Source: Antiquaquibacter oligotrophicus | Lineage (GTDB): Bacteria; Actinomycetota; Actinomycetes; Actinomycetales; Microbacteriaceae | Direction of reading: 5' to 3' | Length of the DNA: 64,000 nt | Assembly: GCF_020535405.1 (NCBI RefSeq) | Contig: NZ_CP085036.1 | Location: 1,798,001 to 1,862,000, forward strand | Shown: positions 1-9,161 of the stretch, in pieces | Layout of the letters: each line of letters opens with the position of its first letter | How positions within the stretch are numbered: position 1 is the first letter of the stretch | Notes under the pieces: generated by a model | Databases searched by the model: none | What the model saw: only the letters and a program-made list of their open reading frames with translations | Told to the model about the DNA's origin: nothing | Program-made: the position numbers and the translations under genes

Positions 1-572
1 TAGGCCCAACAGAGTTCGAGGTCGGCACCCCGGGCATCCGCGAAGGCCGTCGCTACGACCGCCTTCTCTTCGCCGTGAAGGACATGGCCGTCGAGGTCCC
101 CCGTGAAGACGCCATCGAGCGCTTCGACCTTGGTGCCGATCGCGCCGGTCAACCCCAAGCGTGACGCAATCACGTCGGCGACCAACTGCGGAGTCGCCGT
201 GATGAGCCACACCTCGTGGCCCTTGGCGAGATGCTCACGCGCGAGCGCGACGGTCTCCGGCCAGAGCTTGGGGGCGATGTCGCGATCGTAAATATCGTGG
301 GCGAGGGTGACGAGTCCCTCCTCGGTGTGACCCGTCACCAGACCGAGCGCCCGCTCCTTCGCCGTGACGAGATGATTCCGGTTCTCTCCGACGGCGAGAA
401 AGCGGAACTGATGCCACGCGAATACGGCGATGTCACGCCACGAGATGAGACCGCGCCGCCACGCCTCACGGCCGACGTAGAAGACACTCGCGCCCCTCAT
501 GAGTGTGTTGTCGACGTCGAAGAATGCGATCACAGGGGTGTCGCTGGCGTCGTTGTCGGCGAGATCGGGCAT
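1..572 (-). CDS. HAD-IB family phosphatase (SerB-like), C-terminus off window
   Basis: Hydrolase of the haloacid dehalogenase superfamily, subclass IB (phosphoserine-phosphatase-like); the substrate cannot be told from sequence. Read on the minus strand from ATG at 572-570, the frame stays open to the window edge for 190 codons. The nucleophile motif FFDVDNTLM (DxDxT) lies near residue 20, and motif II WLITATPQ about 100 residues later. The helical, W/F-rich stretch between them fits the small cap of this subclass. A Lys in HGEEKAV is the likely motif III residue; motif IV is beyond the edge. The gene is divergent from the glutaredoxin-like gene, with 58 bp between starts. Confidence 0.85.
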   Translation of the reverse strand, partial: MPDLADNDASDTPVIAFFDVDNTLMRGASVFYVGREAWRRGLISWRDIAVFAWHQFRFLAVGENRNHLVTAKERALGLVTGHTEEGLVTLAHDIYDRDIAPKLWPETVALAREHLAKGHEVWLITATPQLVADVIASRLGLTGAIGTKVEALDGVFTGDLDGHVLHGEEKAVVATAFADARGADLELCWA

Positions 573-630
573 CCCTACCAGTCTGACAGATGGGGGCGGG
601 TGCGCCCGCGCCGCGGCTAGGGTTGAGGTC

Positions 631-885
631 GTGCCCGTACGTGTGACGCTGCTCTCCAAGCCCGGTTGTCACCTGTGCGATGCGGCCCGGGATGCCGTGA
701 ACGAGGTCATCGCGCGGGCGGGGGTCGAGGCATCCGTCGACGAGGTCAACATCCTCGACGACGCGGCACTCAACCAACGTTATTGGGACGAGATCCCCGT
801 GGTTCTCATCGAGGATCGCGTGCACACCATTTGGCGAGTGGACCCCGATCGCTTCGCCGCAGCACTCAAGGAGCACTCAGAATGA
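631..885 (+). CDS. Glutaredoxin-like thiol-disulfide protein
   Basis: Small 84-residue thioredoxin-fold protein of the DUF836/glutaredoxin-like group, probably a cytoplasmic dithiol oxidoreductase. The N-terminus reads as a beta strand, VRVTLLSKPG, followed by the redox motif CHLC at residues 13-16. The cis-Pro segment IPVVLIED sits near residue 57, in the place expected for the fold. The start is GTG at 631; upstream in-frame codons back to 499 overlap the divergent HAD gene and give no fold, so they were rejected. Its stop overlaps the ATG of the next gene (ATGA, 882-885), implying translational coupling. The physiological partner is unknown. Confidence 0.8.
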   Translation: MPVRVTLLSKPGCHLCDAARDAVNEVIARAGVEASVDEVNILDDAALNQRYWDEIPVVLIEDRVHTIWRVDPDRFAAALKEHSE

Positions 886-1181
886 TCAAGCACATCGTCG
901 TGTGGAAGCTCGCCGCAACCGATGACTCGGCCAAAGCCGAAGCGACCGAGGAAATCCGCGCTGTTCTCACCCCACTCGTCGACGTCATCGAGGGACTGCG
1001 GACGCTCACGGTGCACGCCAACGAGGCCTACTTCGACATGAACTGGGACGTCGTGCTGCTCTCGGAGTTCGACTCCTTCGAGGCGCTCGCCGAATACCAG
1101 GTTCACCCGCAGCACGTGGCTGCGGCAGCGGTTGTGCACAGCCACACGACGCAGCGCGCCGGCGTCGATATCGAGGTCTGA
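882..1181 (+). CDS. Dabb (stress-responsive A/B barrel) family protein
   Basis: A 99-residue ferredoxin-like alpha/beta protein. The opening IKHIVVWKL and the closing region FDSFEALAEYQVHPQHV match the Dabb pattern, in which a YxxHPxH stretch closes the barrel. Members form dimeric barrels; some bacterial ones act in small-molecule metabolism, but most are uncharacterised, so no reaction is assigned. ATG at 882 overlaps the stop of the upstream glutaredoxin-like gene, making a two-gene unit. It converges on a small minus-strand gene that ends 3 bp away. Confidence 0.85.
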   Translation: MIKHIVVWKLAATDDSAKAEATEEIRAVLTPLVDVIEGLRTLTVHANEAYFDMNWDVVLLSEFDSFEALAEYQVHPQHVAAAAVVHSHTTQRAGVDIEV

Positions 1182-1184
1182 GGC

Positions 1185-1469
1185 TCAGCTCGCGATGTCG
1201 ATGGGGCCGGTGAGCCGGTTCTTGAGGGCGTCGCGCTCCGCAGCCAGCGACGCGATCGTCGAGGCCTCGAGCGTTTCCATACCCGTGAACGGGTTGGGCA
1301 TCCCGCTCTTTTCGAGCACGGCGGCCGCGTAAGCGTCCGCTGCCGCCGCCACCTTCGCGCTTGCTCGCTGCGACTTCTTGAGTGAGACCGCGGGACCCCC
1401 GACGACCTCGGCGTGCTTCTTCAGAGCCTTCTTGAGCTCTTTGAGTGCCGAATCGATCTTCTTGGACAT
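1185..1469 (-). CDS. Conserved small hypothetical protein, Lys/Ala-rich helical
   Basis: A 94-residue protein starting MSKKIDSALKELKKALKK. It is almost entirely predicted helix, very rich in Lys and Ala in the first half, and ends in a less charged segment. No motif was recognised. The ATG at 1469 is preferred because it starts the amphipathic helix; an in-frame ATG 18 bp further upstream (1487) is also possible. It is convergent with the Dabb gene and co-directional with the YegP-like gene upstream. A nucleoid or DNA-associated role would be a guess and is not assigned. Confidence 0.6.
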   Translation of the reverse strand: MSKKIDSALKELKKALKKHAEVVGGPAVSLKKSQRASAKVAAAADAYAAAVLEKSGMPNPFTGMETLEASTIASLAAERDALKNRLTGPIDIAS

Positions 1470-1528
1470 GCGCCCATCATGCACCACCCGAGTGAACGAC
1501 CACGAGGGTGAACTTTCAGGTGCGTGCC

Positions 1529-1708
1529 CTAACTTTCGTCGACGACCTCGGCGGAGGCAGCTGCGGTGCGAACGGCATCAATGCCGCCCATGGCGCTCGC
1601 CTTCGCCGTGTAGCCCTCGGACGTTGCGATGACCTCGCCGTTGCCGGCCTTGAGAACGAAGCGGAACTCGCCCCGAGCGTCCTTCGAAATCACAAACTTT
1701 GCGGCCAT
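1529..1708 (-). CDS. YegP/DUF1508 family protein
   Basis: A 59-residue protein. MAAKFVISKD, then GEFRFVLKAGNGEVIATSEGY, and TAKASAMGGIDAVR form one copy of the DUF1508 unit (strand-strand-helix: F-x-F-x-L-K-A-x-N-G-x-x-I-x-x-S-E-x-Y followed by a G-I-x-x-V helix). The family is widespread, and structures show a small alpha/beta fold; its function is not established. E. coli YegP carries two units, whereas single-unit proteins are common in Actinobacteria. A good Shine-Dalgarno (AAAGGGA on the minus strand) sits 7-8 bp before the ATG at 1708. Confidence 0.8.
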   Translation of the reverse strand: MAAKFVISKDARGEFRFVLKAGNGEVIATSEGYTAKASAMGGIDAVRTAAASAEVVDES

Positions 1709-1785
1709 GATGGATCCCTTTCACCTGCGGATGGTGCCGCCAGGCTAGGGTTGCCGGAGTCCCGAAATCTACGGGTGAGTGTCCT

Positions 1786-2637
1786 CTATTTCGCGGGTTC
1801 GTCCGCCATGATCGCGAGGATCTGCGACGCGTCGCCCCACACGCCGGGGGAGTCGTACGGGCGGTCGGGGAAGGCACCGTACTCGAGGGTGATCGGCAGA
1901 TTGTTGTCGGTGATGAAAGTCTCCACCCGCTCGGCGAGGGTGAGCGGTACGCCGCTACTGCAGTTGATGATTCCCGTGACGTCCGAACGCGCGCTCACGG
2001 TCGCGATCTGATCGCCCAACTCGCTCACGTCGATGAAGTCGTAGCGGTTTTTGCCCGTGGTGAAGGGGAAAGTTGTTTTGCCCTCCGCAGCGGCCGTGAG
2101 GATGCGCGTGAAGATCGACTGGTTGTTGAGGTCGTCCCCGAGGATGTAGTAGCAGCGCAACCACTGCAGCGGTACGCGCGGGGCGAGGTGCACGAAGCTC
2201 GCCCGGCGGAGGGCATCCTTGGCGATGCCGTACAGCGAGAGAGGGTTGGTGGGGGTGTCGGCGTCGATAGCGCCCTCCCAGTAACCGACCTCGTGCATCG
2301 TTCCGAGGACGGCGAGACGCCCGACGCCCCAGTCGGTGAGGGCCTCGAGAAAGCGGAAGTGCGACGACAGCTGCTCCATGTGCGACGGAGCGTTGTGGGC
2401 GAACCCGTCCTGCCATGCCAGATGCACAACCCCGTCGAACGGGGTGTCGCTGAGCGTGTTTACGTCGAAGTCGGGAGCGAGGATGTCCGCCGCGACGATC
2501 GTCGCGCGGAGGTCGACCTCGGCCCGCGACGATGGACGCACCGTAGCGACTACCTCGTGGCCCCGGTCGAGGAGGGATCGGACGACGTGTCGGCCGACAT
2601 AACCGCCGGCACCGGTGACGAGAACACGATCAGGCAT
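1786..2637 (-). CDS. NAD-dependent epimerase/dehydratase (extended SDR)
   Basis: A 283-residue extended short-chain dehydrogenase. The start ATG at 2637 gives [16 protein letters not shown], the GxxGxxG nucleotide-binding turn, within the first 20 residues. The catalytic YxxxK is seen as [11 protein letters not shown] in mid-protein. The C-terminal substrate region is short. Such enzymes modify nucleotide sugars or similar substrates; the specific substrate is not readable. It is divergent from the rhamnan-synthesis glycosyltransferase, 89 bp apart, which suggests a role in making or modifying the sugars of the surface glycan encoded to the right. The in-frame extension to 2769 crosses that gene and was rejected. 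Confidence 0.85.
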   Translation of the reverse strand: MPDRVLVTGAGGYVGRHVVRSLLDRGHEVVATVRPSSRAEVDLRATIVAADILAPDFDVNTLSDTPFDGVVHLAWQDGFAHNAPSHMEQLSSHFRFLEALTDWGVGRLAVLGTMHEVGYWEGAIDADTPTNPLSLYGIAKDALRRASFVHLAPRVPLQWLRCYYILGDDLNNQSIFTRILTAAAEGKTTFPFTTGKNRYDFIDVSELGDQIATVSARSDVTGIINCSSGVPLTLAERVETFITDNNLPITLEYGAFPDRPYDSPGVWGDASQILAIMADEPAK

Positions 2638-2690
2638 GGCCGCAATCCTACGGGCAGGGAACATCCAGGCCGGGCAGGGGCGGGCGCACC

Positions 2691-2696
2691 TATAAT
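2691..2696 (+). promoter_or_regulatory. Candidate -10 box (TATAAT)
   Basis: A perfect TATAAT hexamer stands 30 bp before the GTG start of the RgpF-like glycosyltransferase, in otherwise GC-rich sequence. No convincing -35 hexamer is seen 16-18 bp upstream. The call rests on the -10 match and its position alone. Confidence 0.45.
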
Positions 2697-2726
2697 TGCA
2701 AGGCTTGCTGTCGACGAGAGGGCGTA

Positions 2727-4640
2727 GTGGAACAGTCCAACGAGCAGCGCGCACTAGCCGCGGGGGCACGACGCGCGATCTTCTACCTCTTCTACGATCC
2801 GAGGGGGATCGTCGACGACTACATCCCGTACAAGTTGGAGCGGCTGCGCCCGCACGCCGATCACATCACGGTGATCGTCAACGGCGCGCTCGACGAGGCA
2901 GGCCGAGTCGCCCTCGAAGCCGTGTCCGACGACGTGTGGCAGCGCGAAAACATCGGTTTCGACGTCGAGGGTTACAAGGACGCCATCGAACGTTTCGGGG
3001 AGCGTGCCAGCGAGTTCGACGAACTCCTGCTCATGAACTACACGTTCTTCGGGCCGATCGGAGACTTCGCCCCGCTCTTTGAGCGGATGGATGCCGCCAA
3101 CGTCGACTTCTGGGGAATGACCGACCACACCGAGGTCACCCCCAACCCGATCACGCTCGACGGCACCATGCCCCGGCACCTGCAATCGCACTGGATTGCG
3201 GTTCGACGACCCGTCTTCGAGTCGGAGGCGTGGCGCGACTACTGGCGTCAGATGCCCCCCATCCGCTCCTACTCCGACTCGATCCTCAACCACGAGTCGC
3301 GCTTCACCAGCCACTTCGAGTCCCTCGGCTTTGTCTCGGCTGCGGCCTACCCGCACGAGAACTACCCCGGAACACCGCATCCGGCCTTCGAACGAGCCCA
3401 GCAGCTGTTGGAGGACGGATGCCCGGTGCTCAAGCGCCGCCCGTTCTTCCACGATCCGCTCTACCTCGACCGCGAGGGTGTCATCGGCAGGTACCTCCTC
3501 GACGAGGTGGAGCAGCGCGGTTACCCCGTCGAGTTTGTGCTGCGCAACATGTCGCGCACGTCGATGCCGCGTGTTCTCAATACCGCGGCTTCCCTTCTCG
3601 AGATCCTTCCCGACCAGCAGGTCGGTTACGACCCCGAGAAGCCGTTCCGCATCCTGGCGGCGGTCCACATCTTCTACGAAGACCTCACCGACGAACTGCT
3701 CGACAGGCTCGAATCATTGCCGAATTCCTACGACCTGGTCGCCACCACCACCGATGAGGCCAAGGCCGAGTACATCCGCGAACGTATTGCCGCACGGTCG
3801 GATGCCCGGCTCGCCGCCTCGGAAGTGCGTGTGCTGCCGTCTAACCGCGGCCGCGACCTGAGCGCATTTTTTGTCGCAACACGCGACAAGCTCGTGAGCG
3901 ACGAGTACGACCTCGTCGTCAAGGTTCACTCGAAGAAGACGGTGCAGCAGGGTGCCGCGGTCGGCACACTCTTCAAACGCCAGCAGCTCGACAACCTCCT
4001 CGGAACGCCCGGCTATACGGCCAACGTCATTGGGCTCTTCCAGAAGGAACCGACCCTGGGTGCCGTCTACCCACCCACCGTTCACATCGGTTTCCCGACG
4101 ATGGGTGGCGCCTGGTTCACGAATAAAGAACCCACCAAGAAGCTCGCCGATCGGCTCGGCATCCGTGTTCCGCTCGACGACCTGTCGCCCCTGGCTCCGC
4201 TCGGAGCAATGTGGATCGCGCGCCCGGAGGCTATGCGTCTGCTCTTCGAGATCGAGTACGACTACACCGACTACTCTCCGGAGACCGACCACAGCGACGG
4301 AAGTCTCGCCCACGTGCAGGAGCGCATCATCCCGTACGCGGCCGGTGAGCTCGGGTACCACGTCAAGACCGTTGCCAACACGGAGTACGCGGCCATCAGC
4401 CACACGTTCCTCGAGTACAAGCTCGACCAGCTCAGTCGCACCGTGCAGGGTTACGCGATCGAGGAGGTCGGTGTGCTCCAGCAGTGGGCCGCGACGGTCT
4501 CGCGCGTCGACTCCGGAGTGCTAGGCACGATTCGTGCCTACTTCGGGCGCCATCATCCGGGGCTTCGCGATCGCCTCTCGCCCGCGTACCACGGACTGCG
4601 TAAGGTGCTCGGACGCGCCCCCGCCAACCCCGAACAGTAG
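2727..4640 (+). CDS. RgpF-like rhamnan synthesis glycosyltransferase
   Basis: A 637-residue cytoplasmic protein resembling the RgpF (rhamnan synthesis F) family, whose streptococcal member extends rhamnose-glucose cell-wall polysaccharide. Two related halves can be seen. The first has [16 protein letters not shown], an [14 protein letters not shown] motif and MNYTFFGP; the second has [30 protein letters not shown] and VVKVHSKKT. The N-x-G-x-D and N-R-G-R-D motifs are typical of these GT-A-like repeats. Start is GTG at 2727. It heads a co-directional run with an acyltransferase, an AlgX-like protein, a second acyltransferase and another glycosyltransferase, so a rhamnose-rich, acylated surface polymer is the likely product (inference). 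Confidence 0.85.
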   Translation: MEQSNEQRALAAGARRAIFYLFYDPRGIVDDYIPYKLERLRPHADHITVIVNGALDEAGRVALEAVSDDVWQRENIGFDVEGYKDAIERFGERASEFDELLLMNYTFFGPIGDFAPLFERMDAANVDFWGMTDHTEVTPNPITLDGTMPRHLQSHWIAVRRPVFESEAWRDYWRQMPPIRSYSDSILNHESRFTSHFESLGFVSAAAYPHENYPGTPHPAFERAQQLLEDGCPVLKRRPFFHDPLYLDREGVIGRYLLDEVEQRGYPVEFVLRNMSRTSMPRVLNTAASLLEILPDQQVGYDPEKPFRILAAVHIFYEDLTDELLDRLESLPNSYDLVATTTDEAKAEYIRERIAARSDARLAASEVRVLPSNRGRDLSAFFVATRDKLVSDEYDLVVKVHSKKTVQQGAAVGTLFKRQQLDNLLGTPGYTANVIGLFQKEPTLGAVYPPTVHIGFPTMGGAWFTNKEPTKKLADRLGIRVPLDDLSPLAPLGAMWIARPEAMRLLFEIEYDYTDYSPETDHSDGSLAHVQERIIPYAAGELGYHVKTVANTEYAAISHTFLEYKLDQLSRTVQGYAIEEVGVLQQWAATVSRVDSGVLGTIRAYFGRHHPGLRDRLSPAYHGLRKVLGRAPANPEQ

Positions 4641-4649
4641 GCTGTCGGG

Positions 4650-5879
4650 GTGAAGGTGACCGTCGCGAGCGCATTTAACCCGCGCGCGAACAGCATTGGG
4701 TTCGTCCGATGGCTCATGGCCTTCATGGTGATCTTCTCGCACGCCGGCCCACTCGCGGGTTTCTACGGCGGCAAGGACCTCGGAACGCAGTTCAGCACCG
4801 AGCAGTCCGTCGGTGGAGTGGCCGTTGCCGGATTCTTTTTCCTCTCCGGCTTCCTCATCACCCAGAGCCGGCTCGGTAAGTCATCGACAGCCCGGTTCTT
4901 CTGGCGCCGTGTCGTTCGCATCATGCCCGCGTTCTGGCTCACGCTCATCGTGACCGCGTTTGTGCTCGCCCCCATCGCGTGGATGCGCGAGGCGGGCAGC
5001 ATCAACGGGTACTTCACGGCCCCCGTCGACAGCCCGCTGACGTACTTCGTCAACAACATGTTCCTGGTCATGAACCAGCCGAGCATCGCCGAGATGGGCA
5101 CAACGATCCCCTTCTACACGATGCACGGTGGCTTCGAGTGGAACGGTTCGGCCTGGACGCTCGGCTTCGAGTTCGCGGCCTACATCCTGGTGGGCATCCT
5201 CGGGATGATCGGCGCTCTGCGCAATCGCATCGTCGCTACCGCCGTCGCCCTCTTCATCATCTTTATGGCCACGCTCCAGTGGCTGTACATCTCCCTCGAG
5301 CAGGCCGGCCCGACCTTCACTGACTACCGGGTGCTCCTGCTGCTCGCGCCGTTCGCCTTTGGAATCCTGTTCGCTCTGTGGGGGGAGAAGATCCCGCTCG
5401 ACGATCGCCTGGCGATCGCCGCGATCACGGTTGCGGCCTACACCTACGTGCGGGGCGGCTGGCTGGTTGTCGGCCAGTACCTCTTCCTGTACTTCCTCAT
5501 GTGGTTCGCCATCAGGGTCACCCTCCTCAAACGGTGGGAGCGTTTCGGGGACTTCTCGTACGGCATCTACATCATTGCGTGGCCCCTGATGCAGTTCGCC
5601 GCCTACTTCAACCTGCAGGCCTACGGGTGGCTGGTCTACCACGCGGTGATCGTCGTCGGCTGCCACATCTACGCGTTCCTCAGCTGGCATCTCATAGAGA
5701 AGCCCGCTATGAGCCTCAAGAACTGGACACCTCGGTGGCTCGCCTGGACGATGCGCAAGATCGATCCGCTCTTCGAACCCGGGCGTAGGCTCCTCGCGCG
5801 TATCAACTTCCCCACCGGAACCGCACCGAGCGAGATCCCGTCGCTGCCGCTGCGACAGGGGCCGGGAGGTACGTCGTGA
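4650..5879 (+). CDS. Acyltransferase 3 family membrane protein (OafA/YrhL-like)
   Basis: A 409-residue integral membrane O-acyltransferase with about ten hydrophobic segments. Hallmarks are the early FVRWLMAFMVIFSHAG (R and H of the active-site helix), GGVAVAGFFFLSGFLITQSR and RFFWRRVVRIMPAFW. There is no C-terminal SGNH domain, unlike the paralogue two genes downstream. It probably passes acetyl groups across the membrane onto sugars. The start GTG at 4650 lies 10 bp after the previous stop. Its stop overlaps the GTG of the AlgX-like gene (GTGA), so the two are coupled and may act together. Confidence 0.9.
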   Translation: MKVTVASAFNPRANSIGFVRWLMAFMVIFSHAGPLAGFYGGKDLGTQFSTEQSVGGVAVAGFFFLSGFLITQSRLGKSSTARFFWRRVVRIMPAFWLTLIVTAFVLAPIAWMREAGSINGYFTAPVDSPLTYFVNNMFLVMNQPSIAEMGTTIPFYTMHGGFEWNGSAWTLGFEFAAYILVGILGMIGALRNRIVATAVALFIIFMATLQWLYISLEQAGPTFTDYRVLLLLAPFAFGILFALWGEKIPLDDRLAIAAITVAAYTYVRGGWLVVGQYLFLYFLMWFAIRVTLLKRWERFGDFSYGIYIIAWPLMQFAAYFNLQAYGWLVYHAVIVVGCHIYAFLSWHLIEKPAMSLKNWTPRWLAWTMRKIDPLFEPGRRLLARINFPTGTAPSEIPSLPLRQGPGGTS

Positions 5880-7051
5880 GCTTGCGGGAGCTGCCCCCGG
5901 AGCAGACGATCAGCAGCCGGTGGACACACCTGCGGTACGTGCCGCTCGTCATCCTCGTTGTCCTCGTTGTGGTTGCCACCGGTGTCGGCCTGTGGGCCCG
6001 GTCGAATCAGGCGGCCCCGCCGACTCCCGACCCGGCCGGCACCCCCGCGGCGCCCGTGGCCCAGCGTCTCCCCGATGTGTGCCGCACCCCGACCGAGGTG
6101 CCGAGCGCCGCACCGTGGTCGGCGGACAACGCCGGTGCATCCGAGGCGGTGTGGAACGAGCACGCCGAGGAGACCGCCAACGTCGTTCTCGGCCAGGATC
6201 GTTGGGTGTTCTGGGGTGACCTGCAGAACAACAACTTCTCGCAGGCCCTCGGTCGACGCACACTCTCAGCCGAAGAACTCGAGTCGTGGCGCTCCTACAT
6301 CGCGAACCTCGACACCACACTCACCGAAGCGGGCATCGAGTTCTACGTTGTCATCGCACCGGCCAAGTGGGCGATCTACCCGGAGGAACTGCCCACGTGG
6401 GCGGAGAGCATCCGGGGCCCGGGGCCCCTCGACCAGTTGATGGCGGCGGGAGGGGATCTCCCGCTCATCGACCTCCGCGAGAGCCTGCGCGAAGCATCCG
6501 CCGAAACCCAGACCTTCAGCAGGTACAACAGTCACTGGACGTCGTTCGGGGCGCTCACCGGGTGGAACACCATCGCCGAATGCCTGAACGCCAACGAAGC
6601 GGACCTCGCGATCACCCCCAACCCCATCGACGGCGTCACCCTCGTCGAGGACTACAACGAGTTCGGCAACTACGGAGTCGAACTCGAGGAAGCGGACTGG
6701 ACCGAACCCGTATTCACCCCGCCACTGGCCCCCATCGAACTCACGATCGCGGGAGGCGACCCGAGCACGATCGAGGGCAACCGCTGGACGACCTTCGACG
6801 ACATGCCAGCCCTCAGTCGCAACGAGTCCGCGGCCACGGATGCCTCGGTGCTCTTCGCGGGCGACTCCTTCGGTATCATCATGTCGCCGTACTACCAGCA
6901 GGCGTTCCGCGAGGTGCGCACTCTCCGGCACAACCTCGACGCCGACCCGAGTGAACGCCCCGACATCGCCGAGCTGGCGCTCGCCACCCGCCCGGACATC
7001 GTGATCCTCGAGATCGCCCAGCGACACCTCAATCGCCCCCCGACCCCATGA
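5876..7051 (+). CDS. AlgX/AlgJ-like SGNH acetyltransferase-type protein, membrane-anchored
   Basis: A 391-residue protein with one N-terminal transmembrane segment (about residues 21-40) and an extracytoplasmic domain. Two motifs point to the AlgX/AlgJ SGNH-like family of polysaccharide O-acetylation: SHWTSFGA around residues 219-226 (catalytic His-Trp) and FAGDSFG near residue 328 (GDS nucleophile block). The family transfers acetyl to polymers such as alginate after a membrane partner exports the acyl group. Coupling by overlapping codons to acyltransferase genes on both sides (GTGA at 5876, ATGA at 7048) fits that two-component scheme. The acceptor polymer is not known. Confidence 0.75.
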   Translation: MSLRELPPEQTISSRWTHLRYVPLVILVVLVVVATGVGLWARSNQAAPPTPDPAGTPAAPVAQRLPDVCRTPTEVPSAAPWSADNAGASEAVWNEHAEETANVVLGQDRWVFWGDLQNNNFSQALGRRTLSAEELESWRSYIANLDTTLTEAGIEFYVVIAPAKWAIYPEELPTWAESIRGPGPLDQLMAAGGDLPLIDLRESLREASAETQTFSRYNSHWTSFGALTGWNTIAECLNANEADLAITPNPIDGVTLVEDYNEFGNYGVELEEADWTEPVFTPPLAPIELTIAGGDPSTIEGNRWTTFDDMPALSRNESAATDASVLFAGDSFGIIMSPYYQQAFREVRTLRHNLDADPSERPDIAELALATRPDIVILEIAQRHLNRPPTP

Positions 7052-9120
7052 CCGAGGCCCGCGCAGGGCGCTTCCTGCCCGAGATCCAAGCCCTGCGCGC
7101 GCTTGCCGTGGTGCTCGTTGTGCTGTACCACGTGTGGCCCGAGAGGCTCCCGGGCGGCTTCATCGGTGTCGACGTATTTTTTGTGATCTCGGGTTACCTC
7201 ATCACCGATCACCTCGTCCGTGAGTACGAGGGCCGCGGCACCATTTCGCTCACACGCTTCTGGGCGCGTCGCATCCGCCGGCTCCTCCCCGCAGCGTTTG
7301 TTGTGCTCGCGGCGTGTGTGGTGCTCGTGTTTATTGTGCTCCCGGAGGTGGTGCGCCAGGAGACGTTGCGGCAGATCGCCGCGGCATCCGGCTACGTGCT
7401 CAACTGGGTGCTCGCCTTCGACGCCGTCGACTATCTCGCCGCGGGCAACGAGCCGACCGTGGTCCAGCACTACTGGACACTCTCGGTCGAGGAGCAGTTC
7501 TACCTGGGGTGGCCACTGCTTCTCGTGATAGTCGGTGCCGTGCTGCTGCGGGTACGCCGACACCGCGTGTCGGCGACGGCCCTCGCGGGGTGGAGCGCCC
7601 TCGCGGTCATCGTCGTCTCGTTCGGGTTCTCGGTCTACCTCACGTGGTTCACGCCAAAACTCGCGTTTTTTGCCACCACAACCCGCGCGTGGGAGTTCGC
7701 CGCGGGAGGCCTGCTCGCCGTGATCGTGGTGCGCTGGCCGTCGTTGGTCGAGCGCCTTCGGTCGCAGCGTCTCGTCGCGAGCACCTCGGCGCTGACGGTG
7801 CTCGGGGTTGCACTCATCGTCGCGGCATCCTTCCTCCTCGACGGCGACTCGGCCTTCCCCGGGTGGATCGCGGCCGTCCCGGTGCTCGGTGCTCTTCTCG
7901 TCATCCTCGGCGGCCGCCCACGCGCGCTCGGGCTCGGGCCGATCGTCTCGTGGCGACCCATTCAGTACCTCGGTGATATCTCCTACTCCGTGTACCTGTG
8001 GCACTGGCCGATTCTGCTGACACTCGTGGTGCTCACGGCGCGACGGCCCACCCTCCTCGAGGGTGTTGCGATCGTGGCTGCGACCCTCGTGCTCGCAGCT
8101 CTCACCAAACACTTTGTGGAGGACCCGGGTCGACGCTCGGCGCTACTGACGCGTCGCCGCGGAGCCTTCGCGCTCGCCGCGATCGGTGTTGTCGCATTCG
8201 TCGGTGTGTGGGTCGGGACGGGCGCCGTTGCCGCGAGCCAAGCGCAAGCGGATCGCGCCGCCCTCGAACGCGCAATTGCCGATACCGAAGGATGTTTCGG
8301 TGCCAACGCATTACTCGGCTCAGGCGAGTGCGCTGATCCCTTCCTGCTGACGCCCGACGTGGACCTCGCTGCCGCCGCCAACGATCTCGCCTACGAGGAC
8401 TGGTGCCTCACGTGGTACGACGAGGAGTGGGTCTCGTGCGAGATCGGGGCGACGGATGGTGCCGAGACCTGGGCGCTCGTCGGGGACTCCCACGCGGCAT
8501 CCATGGTCGAAGCCTTCGACGACTACTTCGCCGATCGTGACGTGACGATCGTCACGTACATGCGCTACGGCTGCGATGGTTACCGACTTCCAAATGGCGT
8601 CGAGGCGCTGACCGACGACGAGCGTCAGGACGCCGACTGCCGTGAGTGGGCCGAGCGGGTGCAACGGGAACTCGCGTCGCGCGACGACATCAGCACCGTC
8701 ATGTTCCTCAATCGCACGAGCCTGTACGCGAGCGAGGGCAGGCCGGACGACCGCCGACTCACCGTCGAGAACATCACCGCAACGTGGGAGCCCCTCATCG
8801 GGGGTGGCAAACGGGTTGTCGCGATCAAGGACTGGCCGGTCACGGAGGGTGACAGCATCCCCGTATGCCTCTCGGCGCATGTAGGCGAGCAGGGGCCGTG
8901 TAGCGTGCCGCGAGATGTCGGTATGCCCTACGACCCCCAGGACGATGCCGCGGCAGAGACCGGGGCCGAGTTGATCGACCTCACCGATGCCTTCTGCGAT
9001 GACGAACGCTGCTACTCCGTGATCGGAGGGGTCGTCGTCTACCCCGATCACAACCACATCACCGGCACGTACTCACGCACCCTCATGCCGTACCTCGGGT
9101 CACTTCTGACGGGCCGCTAG
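7048..9120 (+). CDS. Acyltransferase 3 with C-terminal SGNH domain (OafA-like)
   Basis: A 690-residue two-domain O-acyltransferase. The N-terminal part carries the acyltransferase-3 signature: EIQALRALAVVLVVLYH, FIGVDVFFVISGYLIT, RFWARRIRRLLPA, and YWTLSVEEQFY. It has about ten membrane helices up to about residue 390. The extracytoplasmic part holds an SGNH fold: GDSHAASM near residue 477 and DHNHITGTYSR near residue 667 supply the Ser and Asp-His. OafA-type enzymes acetylate lipopolysaccharide or cell-wall sugars, with the SGNH domain completing transfer outside. Several Cys (for example CFGAN, CADPF, CLTWY) may form disulfides. The start ATG overlaps the previous stop. Confidence 0.9.
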   Translation: MTEARAGRFLPEIQALRALAVVLVVLYHVWPERLPGGFIGVDVFFVISGYLITDHLVREYEGRGTISLTRFWARRIRRLLPAAFVVLAACVVLVFIVLPEVVRQETLRQIAAASGYVLNWVLAFDAVDYLAAGNEPTVVQHYWTLSVEEQFYLGWPLLLVIVGAVLLRVRRHRVSATALAGWSALAVIVVSFGFSVYLTWFTPKLAFFATTTRAWEFAAGGLLAVIVVRWPSLVERLRSQRLVASTSALTVLGVALIVAASFLLDGDSAFPGWIAAVPVLGALLVILGGRPRALGLGPIVSWRPIQYLGDISYSVYLWHWPILLTLVVLTARRPTLLEGVAIVAATLVLAALTKHFVEDPGRRSALLTRRRGAFALAAIGVVAFVGVWVGTGAVAASQAQADRAALERAIADTEGCFGANALLGSGECADPFLLTPDVDLAAAANDLAYEDWCLTWYDEEWVSCEIGATDGAETWALVGDSHAASMVEAFDDYFADRDVTIVTYMRYGCDGYRLPNGVEALTDDERQDADCREWAERVQRELASRDDISTVMFLNRTSLYASEGRPDDRRLTVENITATWEPLIGGGKRVVAIKDWPVTEGDSIPVCLSAHVGEQGPCSVPRDVGMPYDPQDDAAAETGAELIDLTDAFCDDERCYSVIGGVVVYPDHNHITGTYSRTLMPYLGSLLTGR

Positions 9121-9161
9121 CGCGCGCACGGCCAGCCTTGCGCCTTCGATAGGCTCGGTGC